A DNA stretch of 64,000 nucleotides, from assembly GCA_004519485.1 (NCBI GenBank), contig CP038117.1:310001-374000 (forward strand). The letters run 5' to 3'. The stretch comes from Nannochloropsis oceanica. Its lineage: Eukaryota > Sar > Eustigmatophyceae > Eustigmatales > Monodopsidaceae. Below the pieces are notes generated by a model. The model was given only the letters and a program-made list of their open reading frames with translations, had not been told where the DNA came from and did no database searches. Within the stretch, counting starts at the first letter, position 1, and each line of letters opens with the position of its first letter. The translations under genes and the position numbers were made by a program. Positions 11,954 through 21,818 of the stretch are shown here, one piece after another.

Positions 11954-12499
11954 AAAGCTAGAAGAGGTGTTCATCTCACTTGATTTCCCTCCTTTCCTGT
12001 GTGTGCTTGCGTGCGTGCGTGTGCGTGTCCACGAATGTATGTGTGCGTGTCAGTGTGTTTTGTGTCTGTGTGTTTTTGGTATTGATATTGAGCGTATGTG
12101 TGGCGTTGGTGTAATTAATTAGTGGCAAGTGGAGGGAGAACAGAAAGAAAAAATAGCGGCGACGACAAGTAAGCGGTTAGAGAAGCAGAGAAGTGAAAAA
12201 AAAGAAACAGAAAATAACATCATTTATTTATACGTAGTCGCTTGTTTGTCCATGCAGTGTTCTCCTCATGCCAGGCGATACGCACTTTCGCGCGCCCCCT
12301 GATCTATTCTCTATTTGGTGGGTTCCTGGTTTCCCAACCGCTTTCCCTTTACTCCGCGCTTTACTTACATATGGGTGTTTCCTTTGCTTCACCGATAGGT
12401 GTCTGTGTTTGTACATGAATTTTGATATTCGTTTATTCCCATAATTTTGGAACTACAACTACTCCCACTCCTACCGCGATAGCTGCCATTAAATTGTTA

Positions 12500-12532
<33 letters not shown>

Positions 12533-12552
12533 CTTCTTCTACCCTCCGTCTT
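11954..12552. other. Convergent intergenic region with TG-rich and CTG repeats
   Basis: 599 bp between convergent stops. It has a GT-rich stretch (about 11998-12075) and, within 30 bp of the glycosyltransferase stop, ten TGC units (12501-12530). Presumed 3' UTRs. Confidence 0.6.
12501..12530. repeat. (TGC)10 microsatellite
   Basis: Ten perfect TGC units just beyond the stop codon of the glycosyltransferase gene, probably in its 3' UTR. Confidence 0.9.
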
Positions 12553-14526
12553 TTAATTCTCCACCAACCTGTACTCACACATGCCCTCGACTCCCTCCCT
12601 CCCCTCCTCCACACACTGACGCCGCCCCGCATCCAACTGCCAGTACGACAGCGGCCTCGCCGCATTCCCAAACGGGTGCTGCAACCTACACGTCGCCAAA
12701 TCAATCTCCTTCTCTGGCCTACAGCCCCACTTTTGATGCAAATAAAGAGGACTGGCCTTCTTTCCCCTCTTTATCTTCTCCGACCAGCGTCGAGCTACTG
12801 CCCGCATCTCCTCATCTCCCTCCCTTCTCATTCTCGCTTCCATCAATTTCGTCCCGCTTACGTACCTACTCTGCCCCTTACTCCCCACGCCCGGCTTGCC
12901 ATGCACAAACTCACTCGAATTAAACCACCGCGCCGGCGCACACACCCCGGCCGCAACTGCCCTCCCCATCCGCACGTCCATCTCCACATCTTCATAATAA
13001 GCCGGGTAGATATTCTCATCAAAGAGGCCCAACACCTCCAGCGCCCTACGCGTGTACACGTAACTACAGTACCGTCCCTCCACCCCTGCTCCTCGGGCAT
13101 TGAAGAAACCGACACACAAGGAGGGATCTGCGTCGATTGCTGCCCACACCTCCTGTCCAAATCTGTCAAGACTACCCGGAGGTGTGTACATGTCGGCGTT
13201 GAATATGATGGCCCTGTTCAAATAATAGGGGAAGAAGAAGGGAAGGTGAGGACGAGGGAAACAAGGAAAGAGGGGTATGAGAAGATGATTGTCCTGGGCG
13301 ATAAGGAGGGAGGAAGGGATTGAGAAAGGGACGACAGATGGTCAATGTTGATTCAAGGAGGGAGGGACGACAGAAAGGTCGATGTTGATTCAACGAGGGA
13401 GGGACGACACAAAGGTCAATGTTGATTCAAGGGGGGAGGGACGACAGAAAGGTCAAGTAGAGGACGCACCAGGGTATTTCTTCTCGATCATGCATCGCCA
13501 TATATTTCAAGATAATATTCCAGCCGGCTGCACAGCCCTGATTGTTCCGAGAACGATAGACACGGAAATCAGGCCTGCAATCCAGTAAATTTCTTATTTG
13601 GCTCGCCACCATAGGATCACACCCACCCCAGGCGATAAGTTTATGTGTGGAAATCTGGGGGGATTCAGGAATGGAGGAGGCAAAGCGGGAAAGGTAACCT
13701 TCGGTGTCGTAGTCGAGGTTGGTACCGATAAGGGGGATGGGCCTTTTGTTTTCTACTGCTGCTGCTGCTTCTGCTGCTGAGGATAGTGCGGCAGCAGTGT
13801 GGGAAGACATAAACGAGGAAGTTGTGGGAAGAGTAGACGATTTGGACGGGGCATCAGCATCAGCTTCGGGACCTTGCGTGTCAAGGTCCGTTTTGTCCTT
13901 GTCTGCTGCTGCTGCTGTTGTTGTTGCTGCTGCCACCGCCGCGGCTGCTGCTGCTGCGGCACCCCCATGCTTCTCTACATTAAGCCCCGTTCCCTCATCT
14001 TTGTCCCCACTACTGCTAATTTCAACCCTTCCGCCGAGCAATCGATCAGCAGGTATACAATCATACGCGCCCATCACTGTTTGCAAACCCGGCCGTGGTG
14101 GCGAGGCCAAGACGCCGCCAGTATTCCCAACTTGGCTCTCTCCTTTGTACCTAAGCACTACTCGTCGGTTTTGCCCCGCACAACCGCTGTACACGACGGC
14201 GCCGACCAAGGCAGAAGCGAGTAGCAGCCCGCCTGCAAGTCCTATGCGGCGACGTAGGAAATTTCTACTTTTACTGCCACCTGAGGGTTGCACGACCGGT
14301 AGACATGTCGAGGGCAACGGAGAATGCGTTCTTATACAACCGCTATTACTGCTGCTGCTTCTGCTGCTGCTGCTGCTGCTGCTACTGCTACTGCTGGTGC
14401 TTCTGTTGCGTGGGCTCGTGGGGCAGTGGGTATTGGTCCAGGGAAGTCCTAATAGTCCCGCATCCTCTTCTTCGGCAGTGCCATCTCCTGCATTCATGTC
14501 GTTCCCTCCTCCTCCTCCTCCTCCTC

Positions 14527-14573
<47 letters not shown>

Positions 14574-14650
14574 ACTACTACTGCATTATCTCCATAATAA
14601 GTGCCCAGGCCGACTTCGCGGCTGTGCGATGGCCTTGCGGTCATGCCCAT
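12553..14650 (-). CDS. Type II membrane glycosyltransferase, GT2-like
   Basis: Two exons (13470-14650 and 12553-13213) joined in frame give 613 residues. The N-terminal 130 residues are low-complexity Ala, Gly and Ser runs from trinucleotide repeats and would lie in the cytosol. A single membrane anchor (IGLAGGLLLASALVGAVVY) follows. After another Ala-rich linker comes a GT-A-like catalytic region: a short strand-turn block (IGTNLDYD), RSRNNQGCAAGWN, then NADM as the likely DXD metal site. FDENIYPAYYEDVEMDVRM matches the GT2 rhamnosyltransferase-like ED motif. I infer a Golgi sugar transferase; donor and acceptor are unknown. The intron holds a 36-37-bp minisatellite. It is divergent from the eL33 gene. 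Confidence 0.75.
13328..13457. repeat. 36-37-bp minisatellite in the glycosyltransferase intron
   Basis: About 3.5 copies of a unit starting GGGACGACAGA at 13328, 13364, 13401 and 13438, separated by GTTGATTCAA and a GGGA linker. It ends 12 bp from the 5' splice site of the intron (read on the minus strand). Confidence 0.9.
14523..14577. repeat. (CTC)n(CTG)n compound trinucleotide repeat
   Basis: CTC units pass into CTG units. The glycosyltransferase gene on the minus strand reads the GAG/GCA side as consecutive poly-Ala and poly-Gly runs in its N-terminus. Confidence 0.8.
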
Positions 14651-15353
<703 letters not shown>

Positions 15354-16351
15354 ATGGTCAAGAACATGAAGTCAGAGGTGAGTTTCTGCGATGTGAGTGA
15401 TGTGATGAGCGGAGGCGAGAGGGAGGGGGAGGAGGCAGGGCTTGTACGCCAGATGTCGGTCGATATCCGGCACCTTTATGTGGAGTGCTATAGCGGCTGC
15501 TGCCGGCGCATTGTGTGGCAGCTAGAGTGATGCTGCTGGTAATGGGAGCGCTGCAGGGAGTTGCTCTCTTGAGGATGACGTGCTGCGTGCTGCGCCTCCA
15601 GGGGCGACTACGGCAGGAGATCACGTCTATTTCGTGGGTGATTGTTTAGAGAAGCCAGGGCGTTTGGGTTTCCTGGCTGCTTATTTGCGCTGAACGTGTG
15701 CCTGCTGGGGAACATGTTGGCTGCGCACTGCGTGGTAGCGAGAGGGAGGGTAGACGGGCGCCATCCCGGGAGTCCCCCAGGTGTAACGATGGAGGTAACG
15801 GAGGCGTCTCTACCCTTGTTCCAGAATACATCGGGAAAGTGCTGGGTTCATCGGCTCGCTGGCACGGACACGGATGTGCTTGGAACGGGTTTGGTCTTCG
15901 CACACCTCGAGCTTTGGATAATAAATCTTAGTAGGAAGATGTCTGCCTGCTTTCACAACTCACATTTACTGTAGAGTCCACTCATTCCCTTCGTCACTCC
16001 TATCACTACTATATTATATTATCCTTTATAACACAGCCCGTACGCCTGTATGTGAAGGGTGTTGTGCTGGGATACAAACGCGGCCTCCGCGAGCAGACGA
16101 ACCACACCAACCTGGTGAAGATCGACGGGTTGGACGAGAAGAAGGACGTGGGCTTCTACCTGGGCAAGCGCGTGGCTTACATCTATAAGGCCAAGACGCT
16201 GAAGAATAACACGAAATACCGCGCGATTTGGGGCAAAGTGACCCGGGCGCACGGCAGCAACGGCGTGGTACGTGCCAAGTTTCGACGAAACCTCCCGCCC
16301 AAGGCGATCGGTGGGCCCGTGCGCGTGATGCTGTACCCTTCATCAATTTAA
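15354..16351 (+). CDS. RPL35A: 60S ribosomal protein eL33 (L35Ae)
   Basis: Two exons: 15354-15377 (MVKNMKSE) and 16037-16351, joined in phase 0 across a 659-bp intron with GTGAGT and CAG ends. The 112-residue product matches the eL33 family throughout: [67 protein letters not shown]. It lacks the animal insertion after KAK and resembles the plant form. A tiny first exon followed by a long intron is common for algal ribosomal-protein genes. Structural protein of the large cytosolic subunit. Confidence 0.96.
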
Positions 16352-17000
16352 GGAGGAGGAGGGAGAGGTGGGAGAAACAAGGAGGGGGGGGGGGGGGGGG
16401 AGAGAGACAAGGGGAGGGGGATTCCATAATGCACACTTTCTTTGGTTTCGAATCCGTGAGTTTCCCTCGGTAGGTGAGTGGCGTGTGTAATGGATGGCGC
16501 ATGTACGTGCCTGTGGCAGTCACAGCTCACCAGGTGCGAAGGAAAGGCAGGGGCGGAGAAAAGGGAAATCTCAATTTGAACGGAGGAGATATACGTGACC
16601 CTCGTGCCACGAAAAAGCACTGTGCTTTTACTCTCTACCTTCTGGTGCCGTCTTTTTCTTTCCTTTCTTTTAGACCTACGAAACGCACTCTCCTTTCTGC
16701 TTGTTTCCTACCTTTCCGTTCAAGCTTCTTTCCTCTTCACATACATTCGTAAAATAAATAAATACATTGGAGACATATTTTCCTCTACATGACACAAAAC
16801 CAACCAAGCACATGCCTCCTCCCTTCCCTCGTCCATCACCGTCCGCGGTCCAAGATACCGATTCGCAGATGTCAAAGCATCTCACTGAGACTGCTGCTAC
16901 TACTGCTGCTGTCGCGATGACATGCTTTGATGTCTGCGACTGCAGCTACTGTTGTTGCTGTTCCTCAGCCTCCGCCTGCGCCTCTTATTACTCTTCCTCC
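16352..17000. other. Convergent intergenic region
   Basis: 649 bp between the eL33 and SPEF1-like stops, including an uninterrupted G run at about 16383-16400. Only short frames, presumed 3' UTRs. Confidence 0.6.
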
Positions 17001-18193
17001 TCACAACAAACTCCCTCCACCTGTCACTCCCCCTGCCATCGCAATTTCCGTGCTGCTGCTACTACTTCTTTTGCTGCTTCTGCTGCTGCTAATGTCACTG
17101 CTACTGTTTACGACAAGGGTCAGCCGTTTGACTTCGTTGGAGAGGGTTTGTATTCTGAAGTCCTTGACGCGGAGGAGCTGCTCGAGCTCGGCCACCTTAA
17201 GTTCGAGGATATTCAAGGTCTGAGGGGACGGAGGAGGACGAGAGGGGAAAGCGGGTAAAACATCTTTTTTAACTTTTAGAAATGAGCATCCTATGCCGAA
17301 CGCCAGCATATCAATAATGGAATGAACAAGTCTAAACCTAGCCCCCCTAAACAAAACACTCGAGTACATACCTCCCTCATTTCTTGCAGCGTCTCTTCCT
17401 TCTCCAACAAAATCTCCTCGTCCACCGACGGCTGCTCTTTCTGCTGGGGTCGCCCAGCGTTTTCCACGCTGCCAAGATGCCCGCGAGCCGGCTGCTGCTG
17501 CCGAAGGTCATCCTTCCCTAGAGCAGGGGCAGCAGCAGCAGCAGCAGCAGAGAGGGGAAGAGCATCGGAGAAGAGCGAGGAGGGAATGGGAGAGGACTTT
17601 TGAGCAGAAGGTAAATGATCCAGAAGCCCAGGCGGGCGAAGAACAAGAGAGGGGTGGGATGCAGGGGAGGAAGGCGACGTAACAGGAGCGAACCTGCTGC
17701 CCGGGCTTCCTCTTCCATGGGGAGAGGCCGTTATCGGCGAGAGCCGTCCAATCTTGGGTAGATAGTGTACATCATCGTCGGCGTAAATGATGCTACCACT
17801 GCTACTGTTGTTGGTGCTGCTGCTGCTGTTGTTGCTGTTACTCTTCTCCGCCTTGTACCTCGCAAGCTTGTACTGCAAGGAATGAAGAAAGACCTCCGCT
17901 GCCCCTACTTTGGCTTGGGCCAGATCATCCAACATAATCGGAGTTTGAACATATTTTAATTTCTTTAATACCTTCGTGTTCAAAGTCCGCCAATTTGCCA
18001 GTTTTCGGGCCGTGTTAGAGGAAGCCGTGTAATTATGTACGTCGACCAGCCGAGGGAAGTAGTAGGCAACCACCTCCGCCGCCAGCACGCCATCGCTGAA
18101 ATCACGGTTGATGTTCCGCTTGGCACGGCTGAGGGGAATGGTATCTACCCACGTGAAGAGCTTTTGGAGCTCATCGTCGGTGAGACTTCCCAT
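17001..18193 (-). CDS. SPEF1: SPEF1/CLAMP-like calponin-homology microtubule protein
   Basis: Two exons (17372-18193 and 17001-17219) give 346 residues from MGSLTDDEL. Residues 1-110 are the CH-like domain of sperm flagellar protein 1: LFTWVDTIPLSRAKRN, RDFSDGVLAAEVVAYYFPRLVDVHNY, NWRTLNTKVLKKL. A Ser/Asn/Ala-rich linker follows. The second exon encodes the short coiled coil typical of the family C-terminus (ILELKVAELEQLLRVKDFRI). In animals and ciliates SPEF1 binds and bundles microtubules in axonemes and cortical arrays. It suggests flagellate stages or a reused microtubule function here. The frame extends 27 codons upstream, but MGSL is the family-like start. Confidence 0.88.
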
Positions 18194-18875
18194 GGCTGAC
18201 CTGTCGTGAATCCTGGGTAGGGGGAAGCGGGTGGGGTAGCGGAAGGTTGATGAGTACACGAGGGAAGATGACAAACAATGTTCTGGCGCCGCTCAGCTAT
18301 GGCAGAAGCGCGTATCCTGGTACAAGTAGAGCCTGTATTAATGCCGGGTCGCGGAGCGTTGTGTGGACTTGTGAGCTGGTGGAAATGGCAACGAGCGCGC
18401 GACCGTCCGGGGAGGCAATTTTGAGGAGAGGGTCAGTTGTCGCTGAATCGTTAGCGTCTTGCCAGGTGATACTCAATACTAGGTTTCAATGTGCGACAAT
18501 CATCTAGGCCACATTATCACCATGGTGCCCGAATCCCTGCAGCGGTGGCCAGGGGATTCGATGGAATGGTCACCGGCAAAAGTAAGTCGAACGCGAGAGG
18601 AGAACTCCGAATCAAGAAAGCGAGAGCGGCTTTTCCTGCGGCTCCGCGAGTTTTTTCCGCTCCAGCCGACGTGACCGCCTACATAGAAACCAGCCTATCT
18701 TCTGTAGCCTTTATTGTGCCTATCTTTAATGTGTGGTGTTTCTGGTTTGTGTCTGTGCGTCCCGGCGTGCCTCGCAAGGCCCATGAAACGAACGGAAATG
18801 GAGAACGTCGTTGAGATGGCCGCCTATCACTTTTCGACACACTCAAACTGCATGTCAAATCCCCACACAGAAAAC
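18194..18875. promoter_or_regulatory. Divergent region, SPEF1-like / carotenoid oxygenase
   Basis: 682 bp between diverging starts. The oxygenase frame is open back to 18714, but the signal-peptide-like start at 18876 is preferred. No named element seen. Confidence 0.45.
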
Positions 18876-21005
18876 ATGACCGTACAAAACAACGCAAAGG
18901 TCCTTTTTGTATCCTTTATATCACTTTTACCGTCCCCAGTGGCGTCATTTTCCGCTGCACCGCCACCTCACCACCGCTCCACAAGCATCGGCACGACCTC
19001 CCCTCCACCTCCTCCTCCTCTTCCTCCCTCGCAAGGCGCCAGCAGCCCCACAAGCAGCGACCCCACTACTTCAAAGCTCCCTGGCGTATTTGATTTGGAT
19101 ACATGGGCTTCGCTTTTTGCTTCGCTTGATGAAGAGAAGCCTATGGATTATTGGATCGAGGACTGGGAGGGCACTATCCCCCCATCCCTGCACGGCACTT
19201 TCCTCACCGTAGGCCCCGGCAAATACGAGCGAGGCGGCGTCCCTATCAAGTGCTGGCTAGAGGGTGATGGTGCTATGACGGCAGTGACTTTCCACGAGGG
19301 GCGCGTGCATGTCAAGGCGAGGTTTGTTGAGACCAAGGCCTACCTGGAGGAGAAGATCGAAAACTGCTTTTTGTACCGCGGGCAATTTGGGACAATGAAA
19401 ACCGGTCACCGCAATGTTAGACGGTTTGCTTCTAATATAACGATGGCGAGTGAACGTTTTCGTTTCCCGCCCATCAATGCTTTTGACATGAATTTTAAAA
19501 ATCCAAGCAATACCAAGCCCCTCTACTGGGGCAATCGCCTCCTTTCCACTTTCGAGACCGCCCTCCCCTACGAACTGGACCCGCACACTTTGCAAACAAA
19601 GGGCGAGTTCACTTTTGGGGGTCTATTGCGATCAGGTGAAGCCATCACCTCGGCTGACCCAGTGGTAGATGCGGTGCTGCAGAGAAAAAGCGGACATGCC
19701 TTCACGGCCCATGCGCGGGTGGATCGAGCGACGAACCGCTTGGTGGGATGGAGCTGGAAGACTCTTTTGCCGCAAAATTGGGGGTTGGGATTCCTGTCCC
19801 AACTCTTATCAAAGAAGAGGGGGGGCGCTGGCTTGGAGGTGACCTTTTACGAGTGGAACGAGGAATTTGACACTGCTTTTCCCCCAGTAACCATTCATGT
19901 ACCTGACTGTCCTTCTCCTCCGCATGATTGGATGATAACTCGTAATTATTACGTGTGGATGCAGAGTGCTTTCACATTGAATCTCTTGCCGTGTATTTTG
20001 GGGATGAAGGGTCCCGGGGAATGCATGGTGCCGGTAAAGGGGGAGGAGGCGCGGTCGGTTGTCCATTTGATTCCTCGTCCGGGAGGGAAGGCGGTGGGAC
20101 AGCCACCAATGACCATAGAGGTTGATCCTTACTTTATGACGCATTGGTCCCATGGACACGATGTGATGGGTAAGCAGGAAGGAGGAGAGGAGGGAAAGGA
20201 AGGAGAGGCGGAGAGGGTGATCGGGTACGCAGCGGGATGGGATAAGAGTTTGTTTGAGCCGGCAAATAGTGATGGGCACATGTTTGGACATACTTACAAG
20301 GGGGCGCCTGATTTTTCGCGGTTGCCTTTAATTAGATACTACCGTCTAGATGTGGATTTAAAAGAGAAGAGGGCGAGTTTTGAGGCAGTGGGACCGTTGA
20401 ATCAGACGTTTCTGGACTTCCCAAAGGTCCATCCAAGATATGAGACGAGAGGAGAACCCGGGCATGTGTGGGCAATGGCGTGTAATGATCGAGGAATGAG
20501 TTCTCCGCCACAGGGGTACGTCCATCTTGATTTGAAGACGGGACAAGTCGATTCTTGGCATGCCCCATCTTGTGCCGCGGCTGCTACTGTTGCTGCAGCT
20601 GCTGCTGCCGCTGCTTATGGGGGCGAGAGGCAGGGGAATACAGAAATGATTCGGATGGAGGCTGAGGATAAGTCAAAGCATATTGTGGTTGGTGAGGGGG
20701 TTCTTGCGCCTCGCATACTGGAGGGGGGGAGGGAGGGAGGGCAGAAGCAAGAGGAGGAGGAACTGAATTGTTATTGGATGGGGATTGAGTTTGATGCGTT
20801 GACGGGCCGTCGGTCGTTGTGTGTATTTGACGCGGCGAGGATTAAAAAGGGTCCTCTGTGTAAACTCCATTTGAAGCATCGGTTGCCGTGGGGCATTCAT
20901 AGTGAATGGGTGGAGGGGTTAGAGATTGCAGAGCCGGACGTCGTGGCGGTGAAGGAGGTGGAGGAGGAGGAGGAGGAGGAGGGTGGGTTGTTGGAAAAGG
21001 CCTAA
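18876..21005 (+). CDS. Carotenoid cleavage oxygenase, plastid-directed
   Basis: Single exon, 709 residues from the ATG at 18876. That start gives a signal peptide ending VAS-F-SAAP and a Ser/Pro/Thr transit region, so plastid import is inferred; the frame is open 54 codons further upstream. The catalytic region (about residue 70 on) is the RPE65/CCD beta-propeller. Candidate iron ligands are His279 (FTAHARVD), His350 (PPHDWMIT), one of His423/426/428 (THWSHGHD) and His675 (PWGIHSEW). EGDGAMTAVTF and ASNITMASE are further family-like blocks. An Ala run and a Glu-rich patch interrupt the C-terminal third. It should oxidatively cleave a carotenoid double bond; the substrate and cleavage position cannot be read from sequence. 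Confidence 0.9.
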   Translation: MTVQNNAKVLFVSFISLLPSPVASFSAAPPPHHRSTSIGTTSPPPPPPLPPSQGASSPTSSDPTTSKLPGVFDLDTWASLFASLDEEKPMDYWIEDWEGTIPPSLHGTFLTVGPGKYERGGVPIKCWLEGDGAMTAVTFHEGRVHVKARFVETKAYLEEKIENCFLYRGQFGTMKTGHRNVRRFASNITMASERFRFPPINAFDMNFKNPSNTKPLYWGNRLLSTFETALPYELDPHTLQTKGEFTFGGLLRSGEAITSADPVVDAVLQRKSGHAFTAHARVDRATNRLVGWSWKTLLPQNWGLGFLSQLLSKKRGGAGLEVTFYEWNEEFDTAFPPVTIHVPDCPSPPHDWMITRNYYVWMQSAFTLNLLPCILGMKGPGECMVPVKGEEARSVVHLIPRPGGKAVGQPPMTIEVDPYFMTHWSHGHDVMGKQEGGEEGKEGEAERVIGYAAGWDKSLFEPANSDGHMFGHTYKGAPDFSRLPLIRYYRLDVDLKEKRASFEAVGPLNQTFLDFPKVHPRYETRGEPGHVWAMACNDRGMSSPPQGYVHLDLKTGQVDSWHAPSCAAAATVAAAAAAAAYGGERQGNTEMIRMEAEDKSKHIVVGEGVLAPRILEGGREGGQKQEEEELNCYWMGIEFDALTGRRSLCVFDAARIKKGPLCKLHLKHRLPWGIHSEWVEGLEIAEPDVVAVKEVEEEEEEEGGLLEKA

Positions 21006-21818
21006 GGGCAGTAGCCAACGGTTGGCTTTCAATGCCCGTCGCTCTGAAGCGAGGCAATAGTTTTGGTCTATTCTTTTGTAGCGCGTGCGATGGAAAGTAC
21101 AGTGTAATTTGGTACTTGTGTAGATCAATTAGATTCAGAGCGATGTTCAGTACAAGAAAGTGTGCATTCTGATGTTTGCCTGTATGTTTAGGTTTGGCAA
21201 TTACAGTGGAATTCTGACATTCAACATGCATGAAGGCAGTAGCCATGCCTCCCAGTTGAATTGCAAGGAGGGGATGAAATGTGTGTATGGATCAAAGTAG
21301 CTCGAGATAGGTAGGAAGCCGTGTATCCGACCTTCCTTCTTTCCCCTTCAACCAGGCGCATCGTTCCATATGTGGAAACGTAGTGGAAGACCAAGCCCTG
21401 TTGAATTCTTTTTTATATATCATGTACAGCAAAACAAAATTAAGCGAAGAGACGAAATGTCGAAAGGAGGCGGGAAAGACCGCAAAAATAAAACACTCCA
21501 TTTCTTTTGTGCAAAGAAGCACGTTGCAAAAGGGAAAAGAGCAAAATACGAGCGAGTGGTAATGGTTCACGAGGGAGACGTACATGCGACGACGGCGATA
21601 GGTATGACAGAAAGCGGAAGAATCAAGCCCATGCAAAGCAATAGCAAGAACACGTCACACAATAACATATACTATTACACATGTTCATATTTGTTCATTC
21701 TCATTATATTTTCTCTCCCCCTAATACTCATATTACTTTCGTTGTCATGTCTTAACACTCCATCACCGATCCAACTCCCCTCTCTTCCTTCCCACACACA
21801 ACCCAAAAAGACAATACA
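21006..21818. other. Convergent intergenic region
   Basis: 813 bp, AT-rich, between the stops of the carotenoid oxygenase and PGAM genes. No protein-like frame; presumed 3' UTRs. Confidence 0.6.

Noticed and set aside
13719-14597. Long plus-strand frame opposite the glycosyltransferase
   Set aside because: Shadow of the repeat-rich coding strand; Leu/Ala runs only. The minus-strand gene has a membrane anchor, catalytic motifs and consistent splicing.
15378-16036. Possible C/D-box snoRNA in the eL33 intron (a GTGATGA near 15398)
   Set aside because: No matching D box at the right spacing and no terminal stem found by eye; ribosomal-protein introns do host snoRNAs, but this one is not supported.
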